Source: Gammaproteobacteria bacterium RIFCSPHIGHO2_12_FULL_37_14
GTDB lineage: Bacteria > Pseudomonadota > Gammaproteobacteria > DSM-16500
DNA length: 37,576 nucleotides
Assembly (NCBI GenBank): GCA_001801485.1
Contig: MGXV01000040.1
Coordinates: forward strand, 1-37,576
Direction: 5' to 3'
Positions 20,508-28,452 of the stretch are shown here, one piece after another. The first letter of the stretch is position 1, and each line of letters opens with the position of its first letter. The notes under the pieces are model-generated. The model was given only the letters and a program-made list of their open reading frames with translations, ran no database searches and was not told the origin of the DNA. The position numbers were made by a program, and so were the translations under genes.

Positions 20508-20963
20508 ATGAGATGCCAAGTGATGAAGAGTTATCAATTAATTCTATGCGCGTTTCTTTTTATTGCTCCACTGTATGCAAATGCAGGGTGGCAAGTTTCA
20601 CAACCTGAATCTGCTATTCCGCGCGAGCCGTTTTTTCAAGCGGGTGTACAGCAAAAAACTGCGTTTATGCCAGCTGCTTATAGTAGCGATGCTTTTCCCA
20701 ATCAATATGCAAATTTAGGACAACCTGCTCCAGTTTATGCTGTCAGTATTAGTGGTTCGCTCAAAGAAAATATTGAACGTATCATGGGCCGATATCGTTG
20801 GCGAGTCATTTGGAAAGCACCGTTTGATTATAATTTTGATGGTCGAGTAACGGGTTCAAGTTTACCGAATGTAATTGAAAAATTATTACAACCCTTTCCA
20901 TTACAAGCGGTGATGTACATGTCCAATCGGACATTAACAATTGTGCCGAGGCATACAATATAG
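20508..20963 (+). CDS. PilL/TcpQ-like periplasmic pilus protein
   Basis: 151 residues from the ATG at 20508, which has GGAG six bases upstream; the ATG at 20490 has no such site. A signal peptide (LILCAFLFIAPLYANA) is followed by a disordered Gln/Pro-rich stretch. A C-terminal domain of about 75 residues (SGSLKENIERIMGRYRWRVIWK ... LPNVIEKLLQPFPLQAVMY ... TLTIVPR) has the layout of the TcpQ/PilL C-terminal domain that stabilises the outer-membrane secretin. R64 PilL is longer and is a lipoprotein; this version has no lipobox and only the C-terminal part. The secretin gene follows 11 bases later, matching a secretin-partner role. A 75-base gap before it has no clear promoter. Confidence 0.75.
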   Translation: MRCQVMKSYQLILCAFLFIAPLYANAGWQVSQPESAIPREPFFQAGVQQKTAFMPAAYSSDAFPNQYANLGQPAPVYAVSISGSLKENIERIMGRYRWRVIWKAPFDYNFDGRVTGSSLPNVIEKLLQPFPLQAVMYMSNRTLTIVPRHTI

Positions 20964-20974
20964 GAAACGTATTC

Positions 20975-22579
20975 ATGTTAATGAGATGGGTTGTGTGGTT
21001 TTGTACAGTGGCACTTGTCTTAGCAGGATGTCAATCACAAATTTATAATCAAACTGAAGGAAATATTGCTGATGTCAAAATTAAAGCTGAGGAGGCAATC
21101 CGTAAGCAAGATGTTTCGGTTAAACCGAAATCGCCTTTAGTTGTTAAGCCAGGCTTATATGTCGATACCACTCCTATTAGTCTTGAAAGACAACCCTCTT
21201 GGTTGCGGGCACATATCTTAATTCGCGGCGATCAATTGCCATTTTCTTATTACAGCCGTACGGTTGCCAGTGGTGCCAATAATAACGTGTTGACAAAATA
21301 TCAAACGGGATTAAATCAAACCGTTAACATTAGCATGAATTATTCTGGAACAATTAAAGGTGCTCTTGATTTATTAGCATCTAAAACCGGTTTTGTGTAC
21401 AGCGTTCGGAAAAATTCTATTTATTGGCAGGCTTTTATCACTAAAACGTTTGATATTGCTTTCATGCCAGGCGGCACAGATTATTTAATGGGAAAAACAT
21501 CGGGTAGTAGTACAGCTGGGGCAGGTAGTACTAGCTCGAGCACCACTGGAAGTGTGTCGAATTATGTTAGTTCAGATTCTTCCGATTCAGAGTATAGCAA
21601 TTTGAAAGGCACATTATCTGTTTGGAAAGATTTAGATTTAACGATTAAACAAATTTTATCACCCGAAGGTAAAGTTATGGTTTCGGAATCGACTACTTCG
21701 GTGACAGTGCGCGATAGACCAAGCAATGTCGAGTTGGTCGGTCGCTATATTTATAATTTAAATAATAATCTTTCTAAGCAAGTGTTAGTAAAAATACAAA
21801 TATTATCAGTTAATTTAGAAAATGATTATAATTTTGGTATCAATTGGCAAATGGTAGCGAATGCTTTTCATAATTCGCCCTTTGTAGTAAACGCAAATTA
21901 TGGTACACCGGTTGCTATTACGGCTGTTCCGGAACAACTTACCTTACCGTTGGGACAAACCTCTATTCCTTCGAACGCCCCACAATTTGGTACCATGGTC
22001 AATCCCTCTCGCGCAAATCAAATTCCTAGCTGGACTATTTTGTTGAATGCCTTGAATCAACAAGGAAAAACTTCGGTGGTCACCGAACCACGAGTCATTT
22101 GTTTAAATAATCAAGTCTCAGTTATTCGTATTACTAAGTCGGAAGGGTATGTGGCGAGTATTCAAAACACATCAACAGGTGCTGGAGGAACGACCACGGC
22201 AGCACAAAATACGGTGACGTCACAAGTGACACCAGGCATGGTGATCACGGGATTAACGCTCTATGTTTTACCGAAACTTTTGAAAGATAATATTTATTTA
22301 CAAGTGAATGCAGACTTATCGACGAATGATGGCTTTAAAGAATTTGGCCAATCAGGTTCTCAAGTCCAACTCCCTAATATTTCAGCAAAAAGCTTCAACC
22401 AACGTAGTTTGATTCGATCAGGCGATACCATGATCCTGTCAGGATTCAGGCAAGTTTCTAATCAAACTGGGGCAACTCAATTTCTTAGTTCTCAAGCCTT
22501 GGGCGGTAAAGCTTCGATAGAAGGAAGTATCGAAACCGTGATATTAATTACCCCCATTATTCTGCATGGTAGTGCCTAA
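20975..22579 (+). CDS. pilN: Type IVb pilus outer-membrane secretin lipoprotein, PilN-like
   Basis: 534 residues. The leader ends LVLAGC, a clear lipobox with the lipidated Cys at 19, as in PilN/BfpB secretins. An N-terminal secretin domain is visible (NQTVNISMNYSGTIKGALD, then LLASKTGFVYS). A low-complexity Ser/Gly/Thr stretch lies near 175-205. A second N-domain follows (VSESTTSVTVRDRPSNVELV), and the C-terminal secretin barrel has QVLVKIQILSVNLENDYNFG, GKTSVVTEPRVICLNNQ, ISAKSFNQRSLIRSGDTMIL and a closing VILITPIIL. It would form the outer-membrane pore for the pilus. Its stop overlaps the pilO start by one base (TAATG), so the two are translationally coupled. Confidence 0.92.
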   Translation: MLMRWVVWFCTVALVLAGCQSQIYNQTEGNIADVKIKAEEAIRKQDVSVKPKSPLVVKPGLYVDTTPISLERQPSWLRAHILIRGDQLPFSYYSRTVASGANNNVLTKYQTGLNQTVNISMNYSGTIKGALDLLASKTGFVYSVRKNSIYWQAFITKTFDIAFMPGGTDYLMGKTSGSSTAGAGSTSSSTTGSVSNYVSSDSSDSEYSNLKGTLSVWKDLDLTIKQILSPEGKVMVSESTTSVTVRDRPSNVELVGRYIYNLNNNLSKQVLVKIQILSVNLENDYNFGINWQMVANAFHNSPFVVNANYGTPVAITAVPEQLTLPLGQTSIPSNAPQFGTMVNPSRANQIPSWTILLNALNQQGKTSVVTEPRVICLNNQVSVIRITKSEGYVASIQNTSTGAGGTTTAAQNTVTSQVTPGMVITGLTLYVLPKLLKDNIYLQVNADLSTNDGFKEFGQSGSQVQLPNISAKSFNQRSLIRSGDTMILSGFRQVSNQTGATQFLSSQALGGKASIEGSIETVILITPIILHGSA

Positions 22580-23811
22580 TGCCTTATATCACTCGCGATG
22601 ATGGCGAACGTTTTGTTATTCCGTCTTATCGCGATGTGATGCCCGCTAAAAATAAAAGTGCTTTAAAACGCGATATTCTCTTATTGAGCAAAAGCTATGG
22701 TGAATATATTACGATGCAGCGTAAAAGCGCTGACGAATTTGAAGTGGCTTTTTCTGCAGATGTTGGCTATCTCTTGGGGGAATCGTTTTGGCATTATTTC
22801 AAGCGGCCAAGTGATCTTATTTATTGTGAAGCTATTCCAAATACATCTGAAGCTATTTTAGTCATCGTGAAAGCAGGCGCGGTGTATTTAGATGGCACAT
22901 TTCCTATTGATAGTATTCCTGAAGAGTTAGTGGTTTTTCTTACTCAAGAGAACCATTTTGAAATCTATATCTATGGGGATGTCCCCATTACTCAATTTCC
23001 TCAAAATGGAAAATTTTCTTTTGATACTACCTCGATTAAATCATTTACTATTTTAGATCAACCTGTTTTTCCAGCGTTGCCACTACTTAAAATTTATCAG
23101 TTTCGTTTAGTAGATACTGTTTTAAAAGCACATGGAATTGGTGTTTTTCCACTGAAGCAAATATTAGTTGTTATTATTATTTTAGGTTCTTTGTGGATGG
23201 TTTATTCTTACTTGACAGCCAAGCCTGAGATTGTTGAACAAATTGTGCCGAGAGAAAATCTCTATCAAGCATTTATTAATACCTTACAATCTCCTGATCC
23301 CTCTCGTGAAATGATTCAATTACTTCCTCGAATAGAACGTTTATACAGCATGCCAGGATGGACGGTTCAATCAATTAATTACTCAAATGGATCACTGACA
23401 GCATTGGTAAAATCGGGAGGCAGTAAAATTGAAGTATTATCTAATTGGGCGAAATTGAATGCTGCAGCAGTAACGATCAAATCGGAAGGAATTTTCGTTA
23501 AAATAACATTTCCTTTAGCTAATCGTCCTAGACCACAAAGGATTTATTCCCTGAATGATGTCATGTCTCGATTTATTGATAATTTAGCCAGTATCTATCC
23601 TGGAAATCGCTTACAAATGGGAACGATTACTAATAAAGGAGTTTACAAAGATTTAATTTTTACTATTACACTGGATAATCTATCGCCAGCTATGTTAGCT
23701 TTAATTGGAACACGGTTTACAGATCTTCCTTTTGTAATGAAACAAATGAATTTATCGATCAACAATGGCAGTATTTCGGGTTCAATTACTATGGAAGCAT
23801 TAGGTAGCTAG
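22579..23811 (+). CDS. pilO: Type IVb pilus accessory protein, PilO-like
   Basis: 410 residues with a single strong membrane segment near 195-212 (ILVVIIILGSLWMVYSYL). The cytoplasmic N-terminal half contains AEAILVIVKAG-like beta segments (SEAILVIVKAGAVYLDG), and a periplasmic C-terminal half follows. This bitopic design and the place between pilN and pilP match R64 PilO, which joins the inner-membrane machinery to the secretin; sequence-level motifs in this family are weak, so the call rests largely on context and topology. It overlaps pilN by one base and precedes pilP by 2 bases. No catalytic motif is visible. Confidence 0.78.
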   Translation: MPYITRDDGERFVIPSYRDVMPAKNKSALKRDILLLSKSYGEYITMQRKSADEFEVAFSADVGYLLGESFWHYFKRPSDLIYCEAIPNTSEAILVIVKAGAVYLDGTFPIDSIPEELVVFLTQENHFEIYIYGDVPITQFPQNGKFSFDTTSIKSFTILDQPVFPALPLLKIYQFRLVDTVLKAHGIGVFPLKQILVVIIILGSLWMVYSYLTAKPEIVEQIVPRENLYQAFINTLQSPDPSREMIQLLPRIERLYSMPGWTVQSINYSNGSLTALVKSGGSKIEVLSNWAKLNAAAVTIKSEGIFVKITFPLANRPRPQRIYSLNDVMSRFIDNLASIYPGNRLQMGTITNKGVYKDLIFTITLDNLSPAMLALIGTRFTDLPFVMKQMNLSINNGSISGSITMEALGS

Positions 23812-23813
23812 CT

Positions 23814-24512
23814 ATGAAACAGGATAAATTACAATTTTTTGCAAATATGACAACACGTCAGAAATTTATCGCTGGCGTGCTTATTTTGATCGTTATTATA
23901 CTTTTCTGGCAATTAAAGGGATTATTTGGAGGAGGCAGTGATACAACTGCATTACCAAAAACAGCTAGTACAGCACCCCCTATTCAGCAGATGGTTCCAC
24001 AACCAGCACCTTTGCCAAAGCCAGTGATGTCGCAACGAGAAATGGAACTTCTTGCCCAACAGAAACAAATCGAAGCTAAATACATCGCTGCTTTAAATGA
24101 ATTACAAGCGTTGCGACTCGAACGCGAGATTGCTGAGACTAACAAAGCGATTATCGATGCAAAATTAGGTACTATTACGGCACAAAAAAATATTATTGAT
24201 CTTTTGTCCCCTCCACCACCTCCTCAGGTTGTTCAAGGAGGATATGCCCAAAGTCTTGCTGGTGGGAGTGTTACCACGGCGCTACCTATCACATCTCAAC
24301 CACCACAAGAAGTTAATTATACGGTGGTATCTATCTCACGATTAGAGTCTAGATGGAGTGCTGTACTAGGTTACCAGACAAATCTTTACCAAGTTTCAAC
24401 TGGGGATGTGTTACCTATTGATGGATCAAAAGTTGTATCTATTGATCGGTCAGGCGTATTACTAGAAAAAGAAGGTGTGAGGAAGAAAATTTCCCTTGTG
24501 CCGATTATTTGA
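23814..24512 (+). CDS. pilP: Type IVb pilus biogenesis protein, PilP-like
   Basis: 232 residues. A short cytoplasmic start is followed by a membrane helix near 18-35 (FIAGVLILIVIILFWQL), a Pro-rich linker, a predicted coiled coil near 68-125 (repeated Glu/Lys/Leu, LLAQQKQIEAKYIAALNELQ), a PPPPP linker, and a compact beta domain at the end (YTVVSISRLESRWSAVL, VSTGDVLPIDGSKVVSID). The last domain fits the PilP/PilG-type periplasmic domain that binds the secretin. It is longer than R64 PilP, mainly because of the coiled coil. It is the last gene of the locus and converges on dapF with only 14 bases between the stops. Confidence 0.8.
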   Translation: MKQDKLQFFANMTTRQKFIAGVLILIVIILFWQLKGLFGGGSDTTALPKTASTAPPIQQMVPQPAPLPKPVMSQREMELLAQQKQIEAKYIAALNELQALRLEREIAETNKAIIDAKLGTITAQKNIIDLLSPPPPPQVVQGGYAQSLAGGSVTTALPITSQPPQEVNYTVVSISRLESRWSAVLGYQTNLYQVSTGDVLPIDGSKVVSIDRSGVLLEKEGVRKKISLVPII

Positions 24513-24526
24513 ATGGGGATTTCACA

Positions 24527-25333
24527 TCACTCAATCATGACCTGACCTGTAAATACCTTGGTAGCTGGTCCTATCATGCGAATAAATTTGTTTTTTTCAT
24601 CGTATTCTATCGACAAGCTTCCAAAACGAAATTCAATGCTAACGGGCGAAGTTAACCAGCCATTTAGAATACCAACATAGGCAGTAGCGCAAGCATTGCT
24701 TCCGCAAGCGTGAGTTTCACCTACTCCGCGCTCATAGGTTCGCAAGCGAACATGATGAGAATCACATATTTGTGCAAAGCCTATGTTTATACCATTAGGA
24801 AAGTTTGTTTGCGAAGAAATTTCTGCGCCGAGTTGTTCGATGGCGATGGCATCAACAGCAGTTACGTTAATAATGGCATGTGGATTTCCTAATGAAAGAA
24901 TATTAGCAGTTAATGGATAAGGAAAAAATTTGCTGTGCAATTCAACTACTGTTGGTTGAAACTTGGGAACATCGATTGTCACGCTAATATGATCATCATC
25001 CTGAATAGTAATAGCAAACATGCCTGCTTTTGTTTCTACTTGGAAGGTGGTCTGACGCGATAGTTTATTTTCATGAATGAATCGTGCTACACAACGCAAA
25101 CCATTGCCGCATTGCTCTGCTTCACTACCATCGGCATTAAAAATACGACAAAAAAAATCTGCCTGTGTTGAAGGCTCTATCAATAGGAGTTGATCGAAAC
25201 CAATTCCTCTATGCCTATCAGCAAGTTGCACAATAGGCAATGAGAGGGATTCAGAGCGACTAGTGGCATCGATGATAACAAAGTCATTGCCTAGACCATG
25301 CATTTTAGTGAATGTAATTAATTTTTTTTGCAC
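24527..25333 (-). CDS. dapF: Diaminopimelate epimerase
   Basis: 268 residues from a GTG start, with AGGA eight bases upstream. The enzyme converts LL- to meso-diaminopimelate for lysine and peptidoglycan. The N-terminus FTKMHGLGNDFVIID is canonical. The two catalytic cysteines lie in EQCGNGLRC and GETHACGSNACATAY, the expected mirror-image pair without any cofactor. GVGETHACGSNACA near residue 215 and NGINIGFAQI are also typical. It follows lptM by 24 bases, the same lptM-dapF neighbourhood as in E. coli. Confidence 0.96.
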   Translation of the reverse strand: MQKKLITFTKMHGLGNDFVIIDATSRSESLSLPIVQLADRHRGIGFDQLLLIEPSTQADFFCRIFNADGSEAEQCGNGLRCVARFIHENKLSRQTTFQVETKAGMFAITIQDDDHISVTIDVPKFQPTVVELHSKFFPYPLTANILSLGNPHAIINVTAVDAIAIEQLGAEISSQTNFPNGINIGFAQICDSHHVRLRTYERGVGETHACGSNACATAYVGILNGWLTSPVSIEFRFGSLSIEYDEKNKFIRMIGPATKVFTGQVMIE

Positions 25334-25357
25334 AAAAAAATTCCTGCTAAGTTTCGA

Positions 25358-25480
25358 TTATATTTTTTCTGTAGAGTGTGCAGTTTGTTTTGGTAAATAT
25401 AATTTGCCAGCTTGACCACATGCACCTAGCCAGCCGATCATCGTACAGAGAATAAGTATATAGACAAATTTTTGTTTCAT
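25358..25480 (-). CDS. lptM: Very small lipoprotein LptM (YifL-like)
   Basis: 40 residues: MKQKF, a hydrophobic leader, lipobox LGAC with the lipidated Cys at 21, then GQAGKLYLPKQ and a short tail. In E. coli the lipoprotein LptM (YifL), next to dapF, has the matching core CGLKGPLYFP after its Cys and assists maturation of the LptD transporter. The place immediately before dapF supports the identification. The start ATG overlaps the stop of pgi in an ATGA, so translation is coupled to pgi. The tail is shorter than in E. coli. The gene is too short for most ORF filters and easily missed. Confidence 0.8.
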   Translation of the reverse strand: MKQKFVYILILCTMIGWLGACGQAGKLYLPKQTAHSTEKI

Positions 25481-27123
25481 CGAGCACCACGCATTTTTCT
25501 TAGGTAATCGATGAGAGTTTGGCTAGTCAGACTAGCGTTGTTAGGATCATAAGGATGTTGTATTTGCTCTAATATGCTAGGCAGTATCTGTTTTCCCAGT
25601 TCGACACCCCATTGATCGAATGAATTAATTTCCCAAATTACACCTTGAACAAAAATTTTATGTTCATATAAGGCAAGCAGCGCGCCAAGATTTTTTGGAG
25701 TGAGGTATTCCATCAATATAATATTACAAGGACGATTTCCAGGAATGGTATGGTGATGAGCTAAATAGCTAGCCTCATGATGCGAATAGTTGGCTTGACA
25801 TAACTCAATATAGGCTTCTTCATGGGATTTTCCTTGGGTGAGAGCTTCAGCTTGTGAAAGCGCGCTAGCGATTAGAATGTCTTGATGATGATCAAGTAGA
25901 GCAGTTGTTTGCGCAATTAAAATAAAATCTGCGGGTACAAAATGAGGTCCTTGATGCAATAACTGATGGTAAGTATGTTGACCGCTGCATCCTTCTTCAC
26001 CAAAAATAACCGGACTCGTCGTGTAGTATATCTCATCGCCATTCAGCTTGTTTCGCTTACCATTGCTTTCCATTTCTGCTTGTTGCAAGTAAGGAATAAG
26101 ATAGCGAAGAGCATTTGCGTAAGGCACGATAGCCTGCGCAGATGTTCCAAAAAAATTAATATACCAAATGCCGAGCAAAGCAAGTAAGACGGGCATATTT
26201 TTCGTCAAATCAGTGTGGCGAAAATGTTCATCCATTTCATGCGCGCCTTGCAAAAAATCAGCAAATTGTTTATCACCTATCATCAACATGAGTGGTATAC
26301 CAATGGATGACCATATGGAATAACGTCCTCCCACCCATTCCCATACTGGAAAAATATTTTCTTCGGGGATACCCCAGGCCATTGCTTTTGTAGGGGATGC
26401 GGTGATCGCAATAAAGTGATGTTGAATGACTTGATTCCCAAATTTAGTTTTCATCCAATCCAGAATGGTACGAGCATTGGTTAGAGTTTCTAAGGTGGTG
26501 AAAGATTTAGAAGAAATAATAAATAATGTACGTTCAGGATCAATTTGCTGCAAAATATTGTCTAACAATGATTTATCGATAGTGGAAATAAAGTGAAATA
26601 CTAAATTATTAATAGCGAAGGGTCTCAAGGCATGTGTACACATCATGGGACCAGTATGCGAACCTCCTATGCCAATATTAATAATATAGGTAAGGGGTTG
26701 ATGGGTGATTCCACGCCATTGTTGTGTCACAATAGCATTTACAAAAGAACGCATTTTATCTTGTGCATCACTAATTAATTTTGCTATATTTTCGCCATTT
26801 ATTGAAATCGGAGTGCGCCGGCTGTCTCGCAAAGCAGTATGTAAGGCTGGCCGATTTTCAGTAAGGTTAATTGGCTTTCCAGTAAAAAGCGCTTCGATTT
26901 TCTCTGGTAAATGCATTTGTTCTGCAAGCTGAGCAAGCAAAGTGATTGTTTTCGGAAGAATTCTGTTCCGAGAATAATCAAACAGAATATTACCGGATTG
27001 AATGGAAAATTGAGTAAAGCGATTAGGATCTGCTTGAAACCAGGTGCGCATATGTTGAGGCGCAATTTCAGCATAGTGTTGCGCAAGTAACTGCCATTCT
27101 TTTTTTTTGGTAATATTTTTCAT
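25477..27123 (-). CDS. pgi: Glucose-6-phosphate isomerase
   Basis: 548 residues, the normal length of the long PGI class. It interconverts glucose-6-phosphate and fructose-6-phosphate. Visible motifs: INIGIGGSHTGPMM (phosphate-binding loop), ISSKSFTTLETLTNA, the active-site stretch containing FGEEGCSGQHTYHQLLHQG, and the C-terminal signature DQWGVELGK with the catalytic Lys. No clear ribosome site precedes the ATG. It heads a minus-strand unit pgi-lptM-dapF. A family-typical Asn-Gly in the GxNGQH element is Cys-Ser here (GCSGQH), a tolerable change. Confidence 0.96.
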   Translation of the reverse strand: MKNITKKKEWQLLAQHYAEIAPQHMRTWFQADPNRFTQFSIQSGNILFDYSRNRILPKTITLLAQLAEQMHLPEKIEALFTGKPINLTENRPALHTALRDSRRTPISINGENIAKLISDAQDKMRSFVNAIVTQQWRGITHQPLTYIINIGIGGSHTGPMMCTHALRPFAINNLVFHFISTIDKSLLDNILQQIDPERTLFIISSKSFTTLETLTNARTILDWMKTKFGNQVIQHHFIAITASPTKAMAWGIPEENIFPVWEWVGGRYSIWSSIGIPLMLMIGDKQFADFLQGAHEMDEHFRHTDLTKNMPVLLALLGIWYINFFGTSAQAIVPYANALRYLIPYLQQAEMESNGKRNKLNGDEIYYTTSPVIFGEEGCSGQHTYHQLLHQGPHFVPADFILIAQTTALLDHHQDILIASALSQAEALTQGKSHEEAYIELCQANYSHHEASYLAHHHTIPGNRPCNIILMEYLTPKNLGALLALYEHKIFVQGVIWEINSFDQWGVELGKQILPSILEQIQHPYDPNNASLTSQTLIDYLRKMRGAR

Positions 27124-27153
27124 GTTCTGTACACTTTATATTCGAGCAGGTAT

Positions 27154-27182
27154 ATTATACGATGCAATATGAGCTTGCCATA
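27154..27182 (-). promoter_or_regulatory. Candidate pgi promoter
   Basis: On the minus strand a perfect -10 TATAAT lies at 27159-27154, about 31 bases before the pgi start. The -35 position with a 17-base spacer reads TATGGC, a weak match, so the call rests on the -10 alone. Confidence 0.35.
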
Positions 27183-27237
27183 GCTAGAGACATGATTCAA
27201 GGTGATAAGGTTTGCTGTATATGATAAGGTTATAATC

Positions 27238-27450
27238 ATGGAAGAATTATTACACCGTTTAGAGAAGCAAATAAAAAAATTAGTGGATCAATACGATCAA
27301 CTCAAACATTCAAATCAACAATTACACCAAGGTAAATTTTTACTGGTTCGTGAGAAAGAATTATTAATGGCGAGACAACAAAAAGCGATCTCACAAATTC
27401 AAACATTGGTTGCTAAACTGAAAGCAATTGAGAGAGAAAACAATGACTGA
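27238..27450 (+). CDS. Small coiled-coil protein, ZapB-like (family found upstream of zapA)
   Basis: 70 residues from the ATG at 27238 (AAGG eight bases upstream); the upstream ATG at 27202 is unlikely. The whole protein is one predicted coiled coil with heptad-like Leu/Ile spacing (MEELLHRLEKQIKKLVDQY and on). Small coiled-coil proteins of this kind, of the TIGR02449 type as I recall, are commonly found just before zapA in gammaproteobacteria and are thought to act in cell division. Its stop overlaps the zapA start by 8 bases, showing tight coupling. Confidence 0.8.
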   Translation: MEELLHRLEKQIKKLVDQYDQLKHSNQQLHQGKFLLVREKELLMARQQKAISQIQTLVAKLKAIERENND

Positions 27451-27766
27451 TAAAACGGTAAATTCAACAATAGAAATTTTAGGAAAAACTTATTCTATTC
27501 GATGTTTAGAATCAGAATTGAAGTTGTTGCAGCAAGCAGCAGGATTGCTTAGTCAAAAAATGGCGGAAGTTCAAAATTCTGGAAAAGCAATTAATCTCGA
27601 ACGTATCGCTATTATTACCGCTTTAAATATTACCCATCAGCTGCTATTACAAGATCAACAAAAATCGACGATAATGGATAAAATTAATCAGCATATCGTT
27701 ATCTTGCAAGATAAATTAGATAAAGCGATAAATACTTCGACACAAACAGAATTAATCTATACTTAA
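27443..27766 (+). CDS. zapA: Cell division protein ZapA
   Basis: 107 residues from the ATG at 27443, inside the end of the upstream gene; a purine-rich GAGAGAGAAAA precedes it. The N-terminal beta part (VNSTIEILGKTYSIRC) and the following helix (LESELKLLQQAAGLLSQKM) are typical of ZapA, followed by NLERIAIITALNITHQLL and a C-terminal coiled coil. ZapA binds and bundles FtsZ at the Z ring. The usual downstream gene, the 5-FTHF cyclo-ligase, is present, but the 6S RNA gene often found between them is not. Confidence 0.9.
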   Translation: MTDKTVNSTIEILGKTYSIRCLESELKLLQQAAGLLSQKMAEVQNSGKAINLERIAIITALNITHQLLLQDQQKSTIMDKINQHIVILQDKLDKAINTSTQTELIYT

Positions 27767-27846
27767 GTTGAATATTGTCTAAGCGTAAAATATTCTTCTG
27801 TTTAGATGTTAATTAACGTCATCTCTAAATATAACGGTTGAAGTTT

Positions 27847-28434
27847 ATGTCTGCTCGACTAAAGCAAGAACTTCGAAAACAATATTATGCTAAACGCAGA
27901 GAAATTTCTAACCCAATCAGACAGCTTGCAGCTCATACCGCTGCGGATCATTTTGTTGACCAGGACGTTTTTAAACAAAGTAATTTTATTGCTTGTTACA
28001 TGCCGTTTAGAGATGAGTTTGATTCAACGCAATTAATTCAAAAAATTTGGCATGCCAATAAATCATGTTATTTACCTATTTTAACTGAAAAAAAATTACT
28101 GTATTTTGTTCGTTATGATGAAGGAGACAAGTTGGTAACAAACCGATACTCGATTCTTGAACCAGAAAATACCTTAAGAAAAATTCCAGTAGGAGATCTT
28201 GATTTGGTGATTGTGCCTATCGTGGTTTTTGATTCATTCGGGCACCGATTAGGTACGGGAGGCGGATATTATGATAGAACATTTGCTTTTTTACATCAGC
28301 ATCAGTTGAGCAAAAAGCCATTGATGATGGGATTATGTTTTGCATTTCAGCAAGCAGAGCTGGTGCCTACGGATCCTTGGGACATCAATTTGCAAGCAGT
28401 CATGACCGAGAAAGGACTGATTCATTGTGAATGA
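27847..28434 (+). CDS. 5-formyltetrahydrofolate cyclo-ligase
   Basis: 195 residues from the ATG at 27847; a TTG three codons earlier is also open. The enzyme uses ATP to turn 5-formyl-THF into 5,10-methenyl-THF. The N-terminal KQELRKQYYAKRREIS carries the basic nucleotide-binding start, CYMPFRDEFDS follows, and the family signature is VVFDSFGHRLGTGGGYYDRTFAF near 130-155. The end PTDPWDINLQAVMTEKG is typical. The gene is called fau or ygfA in other gammaproteobacteria. It is the last of the zapB-like/zapA run, with 80 bases after zapA, and converges with the WD40-like gene at 28453. Confidence 0.93.
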   Translation: MSARLKQELRKQYYAKRREISNPIRQLAAHTAADHFVDQDVFKQSNFIACYMPFRDEFDSTQLIQKIWHANKSCYLPILTEKKLLYFVRYDEGDKLVTNRYSILEPENTLRKIPVGDLDLVIVPIVVFDSFGHRLGTGGGYYDRTFAFLHQHQLSKKPLMMGLCFAFQQAELVPTDPWDINLQAVMTEKGLIHCE

Positions 28435-28452
28435 GTTAAAACATACCATTTT

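Noticed and set aside
27231..27236. TATAAT just before the zapB-like ATG as a -10 box
   Set aside because: Transcription would then begin after the start codon at 27238, so it cannot drive that gene.
27202..27237. Upstream ATG of the zapB-like gene
   Set aside because: The added 12 residues are unlike the family, and the ATG at 27238 has a better ribosome site.
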